64,000 bases of DNA from Myrica gale. Its lineage: Eukaryota; Streptophyta; Magnoliopsida; Fagales; Myricaceae. Shown here piece after piece: positions 11,401 through 23,055 of this stretch. The notes beneath the pieces were generated by a model, which was given only the letters and a program-made list of their open reading frames with translations, was not told where the DNA came from and did not search any database. The position numbers and the translations under genes are program-made. How positions within the stretch are numbered: position 1 is the first letter of the stretch; the number at the start of each line of letters is the position of its first letter. The stretch spans positions 12,408,501 through 12,472,500 of the forward strand of contig OZ005613.1 in NCBI GenBank assembly GCA_963930655.1, read 5' to 3'.

Positions 11401-14400
11401 CATTCACACCATCCAAGAGGAAGTCAATTCTTGAATCACATTTGACAAATCCCTCAGAAGACAAGTTATTATACACCATCACTCTTCCATCTATGAGGAA
11501 ATCCTCAATGAGCCTGAGCAATCCATCCGAAAAAAAGAAATCCACCAACATGTTTTTTGTCTCCACATCAGACATCACTACTGTCAAGAAAAACGGAAAA
11601 GGCTCAGTCAAGAGAACTATGATCACCAAATCAAAAATTTTAATGGACTACTTAAATATAATATTCTACCACAAAGAGATATGCCATCAATGAACAGACC
11701 TTCATGAATGTGCCGAGAGAATGAATCCAAGCAGAGGATGAAATCCCAATTCGAAGACTTTCCAAATATCCTTGGAGCAGCCGTGGACAAATTTAGAAGT
11801 AACAATGTAAAGAACACACAAACCTTTTCCCTAAGACAAGTGAACAACATGAAAATTAAATTAACTCTCCAACCTTAACAAAACTCATCCTCTGACTGAA
11901 CTCAGCCTCCATATATCTTCTTTGTTCATTCATATAACCTCCATAAAATAATTAAATTGGAGAAAATAAAAGCAAAATTATGGAAATAATAACGAGCAAT
12001 TAAGCAACTCCCATGCAAGCCCTAAAGCAGGAAGACTTGTGATCTTTCATGGTAATCAATCACTTACCCAAGTAAAAGATTTTCTTCCATCTTAAGAGCA
12101 AGCAGAATCTTTGGCACCACCCAGTCTGTTTGAGAAAGCAAAGAGCACCGAGTGATACAAGTTTTAGCAGCTCTAAATACCCTGGAAATGATGTTGTGAT
12201 CCCCAATATTAGGAATCACAATAAAGTATTTAGGAATAGTGTCATGTGCTGACCCAAGTTCACTTTGAAATGGAATCTTAACTTCCTCATCCCTTGATAT
12301 AGGCAAGCTTGACATGCCCACATCCAGACCAGAGTTCTGCTGAGGACTATCTTTTCCTGTCTCTACAGTGCTGCAGAAACCATTCCCATCGACAGCTGAG
12401 GAATCATGACAGCCTACATTTTTATGAGGTGACAGATTATTGGAAGGTCCTACAACATTGAGTTTTAGCTTATTGGAGTCAATTTCCACATCAATAACCT
12501 CAAAGCTGCAAGTAGGCAATAGGTTTTCATCTGTTGCCAATTTTTTATAGACCTGGTCCTCTACTAAAGCTTCAGAATTATCCACATCAAGAATTTGAAC
12601 GTCATGCAAGTCAACAATCGGAAGAGTTGGATACACTGGAATTTCCATTGCCATCCTGAAGCGTTGTTCATCAGCAGCACTGTCCAAGTCTAGCAATTTC
12701 ATATAGTCACCATCAGCTACATCCTCAAAACTTCCCACAATTTCAACATCACTTGCGTCCTCCAGCACTTCAGTTTCCACACTCTCCATCTTTTTCCACT
12801 TGGCACTGACAAAAAATTCCTTTGCAAGTACTTTCTCATGATTTAACTTGCTGTTCTTGTGCAAACCAGCAAGCTTAGCATGTGGAATGCATTGCAGACT
12901 AGGAGTCAGACGTGTTCCTTCTTTCAAGGGGTTGCCTACCTGCATGTCTACCATACCATTAAACAAAGATAGCTTCTCCTCGATCTGCATATGCAACTTC
13001 TTACCCTTAGAGTACAAATATTCCATCGATTCAACATAATCAAGTAACTGATTTCTCTTCCTAAGATGCTCACTTCTTCCAACACCATCACGAGCATGAT
13101 TTTTTACATTATTTTTAGCCACCTCAGCAGATTTTTCCACGCACCTTAACTTAGTAACTTCACCAGACAAGTTGGATATTTCTGCTTGTGCATTCAAATT
13201 CTCTTCCACCAATTTTGCAGATGTGTTAACACAAAAAGCACACTTTTCCTGTGAGCCCATCAACTGTCTATCAGAAAAATATGCCGTACTGGAATTTATT
13301 GCAGAAGTCTGTAACATTTTCCGGTTGGAGCATCCAAGCGGAGACTCCAATTTAGAATTAGTACCTGAAATGGACTCACCAAGATTTTCTGCATATATGG
13401 GTAGCAATGGCACAAGGTGTTGTAGGTTTTGCCCAAGGGAATCAGAGGCATCCATATCTATGCAGCTCAGTGCCGGAAATTCATTATCACTTTGAAGGTG
13501 CACTCGAGATGGTTCCAAACTGCAGAGCTTCTTCCTCTTGTTTAATCTTTGTGAGCGTGCCATTCGCCCAGTCTGCAAAGTGCATTAACCGATCGAGAAT
13601 TCTATACATTAGTAGATCTTTGACCAGTTGTTGGGGACGGGTAAGAACAAGAAAATACTTTTTCAAGCAAATAGAAATAACTCAATTAAGAATAATGGCT
13701 TATAACTATGCAGCACAAAGCATTAAATAACTGTTATCGACAAAGCATCTCTTAACACAATCAAAACTCTAACTTATCTATGACCAAGAAGGAAATTTTA
13801 GTTAAACAAGCAACATATAAGATAAGACAAAGTGACAGGACGGATGTTTTAAAAAACTTGCTCTTGTTAACAAGAAAAGCAGGAACCAGGCTACGTCAAC
13901 AAACTGGTTCAACTGTTTCAAAAAACCTTTAGGCTAAATGCAATCTGCAAACAATTCTAACGCTGTCCATGCATTAAAACTAGCATTAAAAGCAAATTTA
14001 TGTTCCACCCACCAGGTTATTACACAAAAAAACCATCAGATGAATACTTGGGTTCAACTGTCATCAACCCTGCATCTGAGGAAAGTAACAGATGCCAAAA
14101 CCTGTATTCTATGCTAAAACAATAAGTTCCATGACAAGCAACATTACTTCATAATTGCGATTTAAAAAATATATGTTAAAGAGTTGTATTTAAAGACAGA
14201 AGAAACCAACCTTCTCCAGATCATTTATACCTTCAGCACTGGGTGAGAATGACTTGTTCAGTATATCCAGCCGATTTGCAAATTGATCAAACTCCAGCTT
14301 CAAACGACCAAGTTCGAGCTGTAGTATACGATTACGAGTTTTTTCAAACTTAGCCACTTGTTTGGCATGCTTTACTTGCGTTTTCTCAAACTTCAGTTGT

Positions 14401-16173
14401 TTTTTCAAGAGCTTCGCATTTGTGTTTCCAGAAGCGATGGCTTTAACAGGTGCTACAGCAGATTCCTCAAGCAACTTTCTAGAGGGCAGAAGTTCATCCA
14501 TCTTCTTTCGCAATTCCTCAATTAGTCTTTTATCTTCTTGTGACTGTTTAGACAACTGATCAGCACGACATTTTTCTTCCATGGCCTTCTTGAAATACAC
14601 CTCCACAAGACTTTTATGCTCAGCTGCATTTGCCATCTCTGAATCTGCAAGTGTTTTCACCCTAATTACCTTCTGTTTTTCAATCTCAAACACTTTGTCC
14701 GACTCTTTCAAGAGCTCCAAGACTGATTCAGGATTCGACCTATTATCCACCTGGCTACCAGGAAAATAAACTTTTCTGCTAGACAAAAATCCACGTACCT
14801 CCTGTAACTCCTCCGCCCTTTTTCTTTTCTCTTCCAACTGTCGATAAAAGTTTTCTGCACAACCTTTTTCCTCCACAGCCTTCTTCCTGTTAGCTTCTGC
14901 CAGCTTCTTTTCCTCCTCCGCTCTAGCCATCTCACAATCTGCACGCTTTCTCTCTTTGATAGCCTTCCGACTTTCTTCTTCAAGTCTCTTGTTTGCTTGT
15001 TCAAACTTCAAAGTCTCAGCCGCCAACTTTGACTTTGCTTCATCTGCTTCTTTCTTCAAAATCTCCAGCTGAAGCTTATACTGCTCAACCTTCTCTCCTC
15101 CAATTTTGGCTATCCTCCTATCTTCATCAGATTTACTCCTCTCTACTTTTAAAGATTTCCGTAATTCTGCAGCCTTCTTTTTCTCCCCTTCAGCATTCTT
15201 CCTTTCCACATCTGCCTTTTTTTTCTCTTTCTCAAGAAGCTCCTTAAGCCGATTGATTTCATTCTCCCTTTCAGAAACACAATCTTGAAGAGGCCTCACT
15301 TCCTGATCCCTATCTACATCATTTGTGCTTGGTTTCTTCTGTAACAATTTGATCTCAGACTTCAAGACAAAGAGTTCGTTCTCCAAAGATACTCTATATG
15401 TTGATTCCTTCAGTCTCCCCTCTTTCTCATTGTCCGCTCGTTCCTGCTCCTCCTCATATCCTGTATCAGTTCAACAATATGAAAAACAGGGGGAAATTGC
15501 AATGTACTACACACACACACAAGCATCCACATCATTACATATTGGCATTAGGACTCGAGCATTTCATGGGTACTTTTCAAAAAAGTTTTCTCATTCTTGC
15601 CATTTTGGCCCCTTGTCTCTTATTTTTTATTCACTTCTCCCCTTTCAATTTTACAGGCTTACAGTACAAGAGGTGGATGTACATGCCAAGCCATGTGGGC
15701 AGAAGCATCATCTATCTTATTACACAAACACATAATTAAATGATCGCCATTGTCTTTCAGATGAATGTGTGGTAAAAACCTACATCAAGTCACTTATCAA
15801 AAAAAAAACCTACATCATGTCTAAGATGTTTAGGTGCCTTAGCGATACAGCTCCCCCAAGAAAAAATTAAGAAGAAAAAAAGGCTACAGTTGAACCCACT
15901 AACCTTTCTTGAGATTGGCATTCTCAGCTTGCAATTTATCGATTTGTGGGGTAAGGATATCCACAGCTTGCCTGAGTGCACACCGCTTCTTTTCTAGCTT
16001 GGAGTATTTCTCCTTCCACTGGAGACAACAACAAATTCTTTTCATTAATTCCAGGCAAACAGACATAGAACCAGTTCGAAAGCCCAAAATAGAATGAATC
16101 ACACAAGCCAAAACCATACCGCTTTGCAGCAGGGATTATCTGTCTCGAGCTTTGCTGCCGCATCTGCCGCCAT
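8420..16173 (-). CDS. MEE22: MEE22/EMB1611-like coiled-coil protein (8 coding exons)
   Basis: Coding exons are 16173-16120, 16018-15904, 15460-14211, 13572-12068, 11830-11700, 11580-10730, 9383-9271 and 8729-8420. All introns are GT-AG; the phases fit throughout and give 1443 codons including a TAG stop. The protein starts MAADAAAKLETDNPCC. Residues about 19-56 form the conserved start (KYSKLEKKRCALRQAV, then QIDKLQAENANLKK). Residues 57-470 are an extremely Lys/Glu-rich coiled coil, and 474-974 are low-complexity with acidic patches. Residues 975-1442 are helical and Leu-rich, with LLGQLGSIGVDAGGYEDKGV near 1340. This matches, from memory, Arabidopsis MATERNAL EFFECT EMBRYO ARREST 22 (about 1300 residues), a nuclear-type coiled-coil protein needed for embryo and shoot-meristem function; the biochemical role is unclear. 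There is no signal peptide or membrane segment. Start chosen as the first ATG before the conserved NPCC motif. The gene model is very secure; the family name is good but recalled. Confidence 0.86.
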
Positions 16174-17462
16174 TTCTACAAGTTCGCAAGTTTGGGGAAA
16201 AAATTTAAAATACACGCAGTCTCTAAACCAAAAAAGAAAAAGAAAAAACGAACTAGGGTAATAGAGAAACGCAAGGTTTCGAGGTCTTGTTTTCCTTTTC
16301 TAGTAAAGTTTGTTTTTTCTAAAGCTTCCTGGCTAGCCAACGGGCGGAGAGACAGACATACTAGTCTTTTACGGTGCTACTTACTGGTCTTTTACGGTGA
16401 GTGCTGCAAAGGACGTGTTGATGAGTTGCTACATTGAATCGTGTAATACAAAGAAAGATTTAGAAAACAAAAGTGTAATACAAAGAAAGAAAAATTGTAC
16501 AGAGTAAAAACCCTACACCCCAAATCTCCGAGTGGATACGACTTACGAGACCACAAGAACAAAACCCTAAAAGGATATATTGATATAATACTAATTTTGT
16601 GTGGGCCACCTCGTGAATGCCACGGTCCCCCAAAGGGCCCAAACCTCCTCAAACCCCAGTGAGATGCCAGGGTGGATATTAGTGTTGCTTTTTTTTTTAA
16701 GTAAATTCATTTTAGTTCTTAAATTGTGCTTTTGTTTTTAAAATTTTATCAAAATTTTATTAAAATTTTGTCAAAATTTTATTAAAATTTTGTGTTGCAG
16801 TAACATCCCAGTCATTTGCCTACTGATCTCTAGCATGGTCCAAAATTTATTGGAAAATTCAAGTTTTAGTTATTAGATTTTAACTCTACAATTTGATGAT
16901 GAATTTTTTTTTTCAATTTTCAGTCACTAACTTTAAATCCTTGTAAATAATAGATTTTTTATGTGAGTTGATCATCTATTTGACTGGCGAGGTTTTTCTC
17001 CTCATCAGCAATTCTGCTTACTCAGCTCACCTATTTCCACATCACCTGTCTTCACTGGTGAAGCCACCTCCAATAGAAGCGATCTCCTTCACAAATCTTT
17101 TGATGAAAAAAGTTTTCGTCTTTTCCAAACCTCCAGTCCAAATTTTGTTCTTGAAAGTAGCAGCTCTTGCTCAGTTGAAAATCCTACAACCTTTGATCTC
17201 AAAATTATTGTCCCTCTGAAACGGGCTAGAAGCAAGCGTCAATGCCGACCAATCTTCAACCAACACTTCCTAAATGCTTTGCTTTCCGTTGCTCCCAAAA
17301 TATCTCATCCATCAGTTGCAAAATGATGATTTCGAAATAGGCTTCTTGCGGGAAAGCACAATTATTTTTCGGGTTCAGTTATTATCATTTGCAGGAAAGT
17401 TATGATCAGTCATGGGCAACGGTGGAGACTAACTCTCCATGATCCAAAGCTTTCACATGCTT
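16174..17462. other. upstream region of the MEE22-like gene, then intergenic DNA
   Basis: The first several hundred bases should contain the 5' UTR and promoter of the minus-strand gene. No TATA box can be placed with confidence. 16737-16793 is a short AT repeat in which AAAATTTTAT and AAAATTTTGT alternate about five times. Around 16968-17219 lies a C/T-rich stretch with a short open frame and no recognised domain; it may be another captured fragment. Confidence 0.45.
16737..16793. repeat. short AT-rich tandem repeat
   Basis: About five tandem units of 10-11 bp, alternating TCAAAATTTTAT and TAAAATTTTG. It is non-coding and lies about 570 bp upstream of the start codon of the minus-strand gene at 16173. 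Confidence 0.8.
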
Positions 17463-18251
17463 CCACCTCAATTAAAAAATTTAACCCGTTTCAACTCAAA
17501 TAACCTACCCATTTCAGCTTAAAAACCGACCCATTTTAGCTAAAAAATATTGATCAGCAAATGCTCTTAGGTCTGGGGATCTCTTCTTCTTCACACAGTC
17601 TCTTCTCCGTCGTTGTCGTCGTACCCTTCTCTTCTAGTGGATTATGTTTCATCCTAGTTGTTGGCTCTGCAATTCAAGTGGAGAGCTATTGTCTTTACGC
17701 CAATCTCTTGTTGGTTTGTTTTATATGTTTGTTGGTTTTGTTGTTTTGTTTCCTTTATGCTTTGCTTTGCTTTGTTTCGGTTTTGATAAGATGGTATTTA
17801 TTTTCTGTTTTCTAGAACTTGGTGAGGTTTAGCTAAGTTTGATGGTTCCGAATATGAATTTTAAACCAGGAGGAGGATTTGGGTATGACTTCGCTTGGGA
17901 TATTGTACTTGTCTTTCACATTTTTTTCGTTAGTTGCTTCTGTGGTGGTTCGGAGACTAGGGTCAAAGAATGTTTTAATTCTTGGGACGACTGGCTATTG
18001 GTTGTTCATAGCAGCAAATTTGAAGCCAACATGGTAATTATTGGTAATTTGGTCTTTCCTATGCCTAACTAAGCCTGTATAATTTGTTGTCAGTGAATGT
18101 GATTGATAAATGGGTATACATTAATTCTAAATTAACCTTGTTTTATTTGAACTGAATTATGAGGTTGAGCTTCTGAGTTGCTACTCCATTAAGCAACAAT
18201 GAATGGAATTAAGAATTGAAGATTGATAAAAATGAGTTACTTCTCTCGTAG

Positions 18252-18675
18252 GCATACAATGGTTTCAACTTCTTTATACCTTGGCTTCGCCGCGTCAATT
18301 ATATAGGTTGGCCAGGTTGAAGTCCATGCCTCAGATCTTCGATGTTTCGTGACATATTACCCATTAGCTTATAGAGCAGAAAAACTCATTTTAACCTTTG
18401 TATGTCCTATCAGAGTACATATCTCACTTCCACCGCCAGCAGTCATGCAAAGGATTACAACTTACACGAAGCAACAGTAATTGGTAGGTTCAATGGAGAA
18501 TTTTGGGGAATGTTTGCAAGTCATCAGGTGAATCATTGTTCTTTCCATAACGTCTAATGTTGTGTTATTTTGTTCATGAAAGAAGTTCTTTTATCACTTA
18601 ATTTGAAGTAAGTTTTCTACATTTTTGCAGTCTGTTGGAAATCTTATCCCACTTGCAGTATTGAGAGATGGAACT
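18252..18675 (+). pseudogene. captured fragment of an UNC93-like transporter gene
   Basis: Three consecutive exon pieces with their introns are visible. 18252-18315 reads SLYLGFAASII, then a TAG where the family has Trp, then VGQ. 18414-18527 reads STYLTSTASSHAKDYNLHEA, followed by TVIGRFNGEFWGMFASHQ. 18631-18675 reads SVGNLIPLAVLRDGT. Each lies between good AG and GT sites. These match the middle of plant UNC93-like membrane proteins (family of the major facilitator fold, recalled). The N- and C-terminal parts are absent. The presence of introns shows genomic DNA was captured, not a processed transcript. The in-frame TAG means no normal transporter can be made. Confidence 0.83.
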
Positions 18676-19058
18676 GTAAGTATTATCCACATAGTTGAAT
18701 TTGACTTTTGTACTCCATCCCTTTGGTATTTCTATTAACTCACTATATTTAGTTGGCCTTTAAGGACTACTGGTTCTTCTATCCACCAGCTCTAGAGTTT
18801 TTTCTTTAGTCACCTCATTTGTTTGCAATAAGATTAGATGATATTCAACATAGTCTGAACAAAATTAAAATACATATATTTTTATCTTCTCTTGAGGAAC
18901 ATTAAATAAGGGATTATGAAGAAGAATTGGGGACAAGTAGTCAAAGAATAGTTGAAAAGAAGCAATGATTTTGTCTTTTCTTGTTGTTTTGTTTACTTTC
19001 CGCTTTTCTTTGCTTTGTTTCATTTTTTCTTTTCCTTTTTCTTTTCTTTTGTTTGTAG

Positions 19059-20420
19059 TCGAAAACATATGGGAAAATGCTTATACTTGATGGCATTGTC
19101 CAGCTGACCAAAAAAGATGAATGTGTTGGCTTTTGTGCACAATCGAGATTTTGGTGATTTCAATAAATGGATTAAGTTTATAAAACAGACAACTTCAAAG
19201 ACAAAGACGTTTTGATGAAAGAGCCAAAGACTTGAAAAAAGAAGATCAAGAAGATGCAAGGAGCTCAAAAGTGAAGATTCAAGACCTTAGGGTATAGACC
19301 TTGTAACTCTTCATTTCACTTTTGACAAAGATTATGAATCACACTTGCATATCTTTCAAAATGTGCATAAATCGTTTTACCTTTTATTTGAAAGATTAAA
19401 ATGTTTTTAAAGATTTCAAAACACCCCAAACAAACTCTCAAACCTTTTATATACTTATAAGAAGTTAGTCTTTAAAATTGAGTGTTTAAAAGTAGTAAAA
19501 ACATGGTTGTAAACTAACCGGACAATGTGCTTAAGTTGAAGAGGTTGACTGGGATTCAACCGCTTGGTATAGCAGTCGACCTGTTATTTTTAAAATAGAG
19601 TCGTTGAGCTTCTGACAATATGATTGTTGGATAACGGTAACTTGAAGCGGTCGACCAGTTCATGTAGCGGTCGACTGACTTGTTTTAACAGATGACTCCC
19701 AACGGCTATAAACGACTATTTTTTATATGTGGCCTTTAAATACACATCCATAACGTCCGAAATTAATACACAATGATCACATATCATTTAGATCACTTGA
19801 GAAATATTTCAAATCTTCTTATTCTATATTTCTCATACCATTCACACAAAACACACTTTCATATTCTTGTTTTTGTGTGAATCAAGAGATAGAACTTTCC
19901 ATTTTCATGTCTACTCTATAAAGAGAGTTTTTATTCTTCAATTTACTTTATCAAGAGAGGTGTTTCCTAAGTGAGGTTGTTCACTAAAGAAGAAGCTTAG
20001 AGAGGGTATATCTCAAAGCTTGGTTAGGTTGTAAGTAGTGTGCCTGAAAAACCACTTGGGTGAGTTTGTGTTGAGCTTGAGAAAACACTTATATGGTTCT
20101 CTAGCACACGGAATCTAGAGTGTATGCTATTGGAAGATAGTAAAAAACCTCAAGGCCCGGTGAAGGAGCTTGAGGGGTGGATGTAGGTGGGTTTGTCGAA
20201 TCACCTAAAAATCACGTGTTTGCTTCTCTATCCTTACTCTTTACTTTTAGCACATATTTACACTTGTTGCATATTATATACTTATGATAATTTGTAGTTA
20301 CTTTGCAAACACGTCTTTGGGGGTTAAAAGCGAAAAGTTTAGAAAACCAATTCGTCCTCCTCTTGGGTTGCCTTAATCTTGGAATTTACAGAATGCGCTT
20401 ATCATGAGATGATTGCTCAT
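19059..20420 (+). pseudogene. captured spermidine synthase exon, split by a solo LTR
   Basis: After an acceptor (TTTGTAG at 19052-19058) the text reads SKTYGKMLILDGIVQLTKKD, then EC. It is broken at 19123 and resumes at 20396 with AYHEMIAH. Joined across the LTR it matches the N-terminal part of plant spermidine synthase (putrescine plus decarboxylated S-adenosylmethionine gives spermidine), where LDG-QLT-DE-AY-EM-H precedes the active-site glycine motif. After about 20420 the similarity stops, so the GGGDGG cofactor loop and the rest of the enzyme are missing. It lies about 380 bp after the UNC93-like piece, in the same direction. Confidence 0.83.
19124..20390 (+). mobile_element. solo LTR of the Copia-like family, duplication GAATG
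   Basis: This 1267-bp block starts TGTTGGCTTTTGTGCACAAT and ends CTTGGAATTTACA. It is flanked by GAATG at 19119-19123 and 20391-20395, a perfect 5-bp target duplication. Its ends match, in reverse, the two LTRs of the element at 27306-32088. It contains the GCGGTCGAC repeats of this family (about 19560-19680) and the promoter-like downstream part shared with those LTRs. No internal region remains. It inserted into the captured spermidine synthase exon. Confidence 0.9.
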
Positions 20421-20996
20421 TGCCATATAGAAGAGGAGAAGCAATGGAAGTGTGCAAAAGCTTACAAAAGCTCTACAACTATACAAGTTTCCTCCCAAAT
20501 ATCTGTAGTGCATTATGAAATGTAATTTTCCTTTTTCTTTTTATAATTGCAGTAATATTGAAAGGACTTTCAGTAGTATCCAATAGACATGTAAAGATGT
20601 ACTGACATAAGTTGTAGAGGTGGTGTTGGTATCTCTTGTATATTTGTAATTTGTAATACCCATCACGTAATACATTAGCATTTTCTGAGATCATGTTCTT
20701 GATTTTTCCAAACAGGTTACAAAATGACCTTTTTGTCTTGCTACAATAACTAAACATAATTTAAAAAAGAGTCTTGCTACAATAACAAAAGAAACTGTCA
20801 AAGAGACATATATCACGATAGAAATTATAGCAACACAACCACAACCTAAGTTATAATTAAATCTTACAAGCAAAGTTATTGCAACTCCAAGCAAGAGTAG
20901 CTCGCATCACAAATGCAAATAATACAAGTTGTGTAACGAAGTTTAGCTCAAGGAAGGAGCTCTGCAACTCGACATGGCTCCTAAATCGTCCACTTA

Positions 20997-21163
20997 ATGA
21001 TAGCCAATTTTTCGTACTTGTTCCAAATAAATAGCCAATATAGTGGGAGTGTAGACTTCTGCAGCATGATCACATAAAAAATCTTCAAATGTTCTAATGT
21101 ATATTGTATCGAGCATTTGAAAATTTGTCCGTGACTCGTTGTAGAGCAGCTCATCTACATTAG
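20997..21163 (-). pseudogene. unidentified exon-like fragment inside the Pack-MULE-like element
   Basis: On the minus strand a clean frame reads NVDELLYNESRTNFQMLDTI, then YIRTFEDFLCDHAAEVYTPT, then ILAIYLEQVRKIGYH and a stop. The balanced, protein-like composition in an AT-rich setting suggests a real host exon copied into the element. I do not recognise the source gene. It runs opposite to the UNC93-like and spermidine synthase pieces. Confidence 0.4.
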
Positions 21164-21898
21164 GACGAACGAGGGAAAATAAAAAAACAAACCAACAACA
21201 AAAACTAAAAGACAATAGCTCCTCACTGTTCCCTTTTTTCTTGAACAAGCCAACAAATGTCTCATAGATTAAAGAAAACTAACAAATTACTAACCTATTA
21301 ATTTTTGTGCCATCCCGAAACAAAAGTGGCAAACTGCTCACCGGAGGATCAAGTACTCACATGACCTGAATAGACAAGAGAGAGAGTTGGAATTCAACCT
21401 CCTCTTTTGTTTTGGAAAGACTACCACGTGGTCTGAATCAATTGCCAGTCACTCGGGCAATGTTAGGGGTGACCCACAAAGCTTTATGGCTAAAGTAATA
21501 TTCCAAAGTGTTCCAATTACTTTACGGTGATGTCGCTTTTATACCATGAATGACTTTTCAAATTGGTTTAGATTGCAGCACCAAAACCAAATATAATTGG
21601 GCACAACTCATGAAGGTCTTCGCTGAATTTAGGCCAAGCAAAGAGTAGGAAAATATAAAAAGGAAGAATGCGAGCCGTACACAAAAAATGATTGATTGAA
21701 GCTGTGCATGTTCTCCCGTGGGCAGAACCACTTACGACAAGATGAAAGAGAACTGGAAGAGAAGGGCATGATAGCAACGACGAAAAAGATACTGAAGAAG
21801 AAGAGATCCCAAATTTAAGAGCATTCGCATGTCAATATTTTTAAGCTGAAATGGGTCGATTATTTGAGCTGAAACGAGTTAAATTTTTTAATTGAGGT

Positions 21899-22187
21899 GA
21901 CAGTATTTGGGGCTACGGTTGTTCAACCCCGGAGTAGATATTGGTCACCTACACATACTCTGTTAAGGGCAAAAATTGACCTTTAGTAGTGGCGGTTCCA
22001 GGTTAACTTGTATTTATATTGGGTTATTTTTTTAGCATTTTATACACTTAGCCCAAAATATTTTTTTTTCCTTTTTTATTTTTTTTAGTCCATTGATCAC
22101 GTATCAATAAAATATAAACTAATGAAATATAAAACTAGTAAGAAAAAAGCAAACTACAAATTTCAAACCAAAACTAGTAAGGAAACA
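21899..22187. other. intergenic spacer between two transposons
   Basis: AT-rich spacer. Near 21990 the phrase AGTGGCGGTTCCAGG resembles a hAT end, but no partner was found. No gene is seen. Confidence 0.5.
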
Positions 22188-22460
22188 TAGGGGTGTAAGT
22201 CCGGTCCGGCCTCCACCGGATCTCCGGCTCCGGTTCCGGCATCGGTTCCGGGAAGATGAGGTCCGTCCCTTCCAGGAACCGGAACCGGTAGTAAATTTTG
22301 AGTTTTCCAGAAACCGGAACCGGAAGCGGAGTTTTCCGCCAGTTTAGCGGAAAAACCGGTTCCGATTTTTTATTTTTTATTTTCTGAATAGTAAAACGGC
22401 GTCGTTCTATTTTAAATAGAACGACGTCGTTCAGTAGTTTTTGTTTTAAAAAAATATAAT

Positions 22461-22495
22461 ATCGCGGATCAAAACGTGTCGTTTTGATCCGCGAT
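22461..22495. repeat. perfect 16-bp hairpin in the hAT element
   Basis: ATCGCGGATCAAAACG (22461-22476), a 3-base loop, then its exact reverse complement (22480-22495). Just upstream, 22395-22431 is a second palindrome (AACGGCGTCGTTCTATTT against AAATAGAACGACGTCGTT, one mismatch). The second hairpin also occurs in the related copy at about 63680-63720. Confidence 0.9.
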
Positions 22496-22849
22496 AAGAG
22501 AAAACCCTAAAGAGGCTATGTCCTCTCCGTCTCCGGGCCTCCGGCTCTCTCCCCCCCCCCCCCACCCTCTCCTCTCCTTCGCGAGCCCCCTCTGCCCTAA
22601 GTCCTCTCCGAGTCTCCAGCTCTCCTCCTCACAGTCAGTGAGTCACTCCCTCAACTCTCTCTCTCTCTCTCTCTGTTCGTCGTGGTCATCTGTCCCTCAG
22701 CTCTCTCTCTCTCTCTGCTCAAGCTCTCCTCCTCACAGTGCAGCGGTCTCTGAGCTCCGGCGGACGGCTAGTGCAACGGTCTCTGAGCTCGCTCTACTAT
22801 GTATGTCTCTCTCTCTCTCTGTCGCCATCTCTCTGTGAACCTGTTGTGA

Positions 22850-23055
22850 CGGTTATGAATCTGTTGATTTTTCCCAATCTGTTGTGAATTGTTGTGAATT
22901 TGTTGTAGTGTTGTGAATCTGTGAACCGGTTGTGACTTGTGAATCTATGAATTGTTGAGAATTTGATTTTTGTGAACCTGTTGTGAATCTGTGAATCTGT
23001 GTGTCTATAGGGCACTGGGTGAGGATTGGATGGATCTGTTGTGAATCTGTGAAGT
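22850..23055. repeat. degenerate TGTGAATCTG array
   Basis: Roughly a dozen imperfect units built on TTGTGAATCTGTGAA run through this stretch of the hAT element. A similar array based on TTGTGAATTAGGGATTTGATG occupies about 56690-56850 of the other hAT element. Confidence 0.7.

Larger units (their letters stand above)
17463..21898. mobile_element. Pack-MULE-like element with long terminal inverted repeats
   Basis: The left end (17463-17660) and right end (21735-21898) are reverse complements over at least 160-190 bp with interruptions. From outside inwards both show CACCTCAATTAAAAAATTTA, then CGTTTCA-CTCAAATAA, CCCATTTCAGCTTAAAAA, AATGCTCTTA, GGGATCTCTTCTTCTTCA and CCTTCTCTTC-AGT. Long inverted ends around non-transposase DNA are the hallmark of Mutator-like gene-carrying elements. 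Inside are pieces of an UNC93-like and a spermidine synthase gene on the plus strand, plus a later solo LTR. A 9-bp duplication could not be found, so the outer borders are uncertain and MULE membership is inferred from end length and cargo. Confidence 0.7.

Noticed and set aside
14993..15739. Plus-strand Ser/Leu/Phe-rich frames
   Set aside because: They are the antisense of the Lys/Glu-rich coiled-coil exon of the MEE22-like gene.
22518..22838. 106-codon Ser/Pro/Leu-rich plus-strand frame
   Set aside because: It is the CT-rich low-complexity block of the non-autonomous hAT element.
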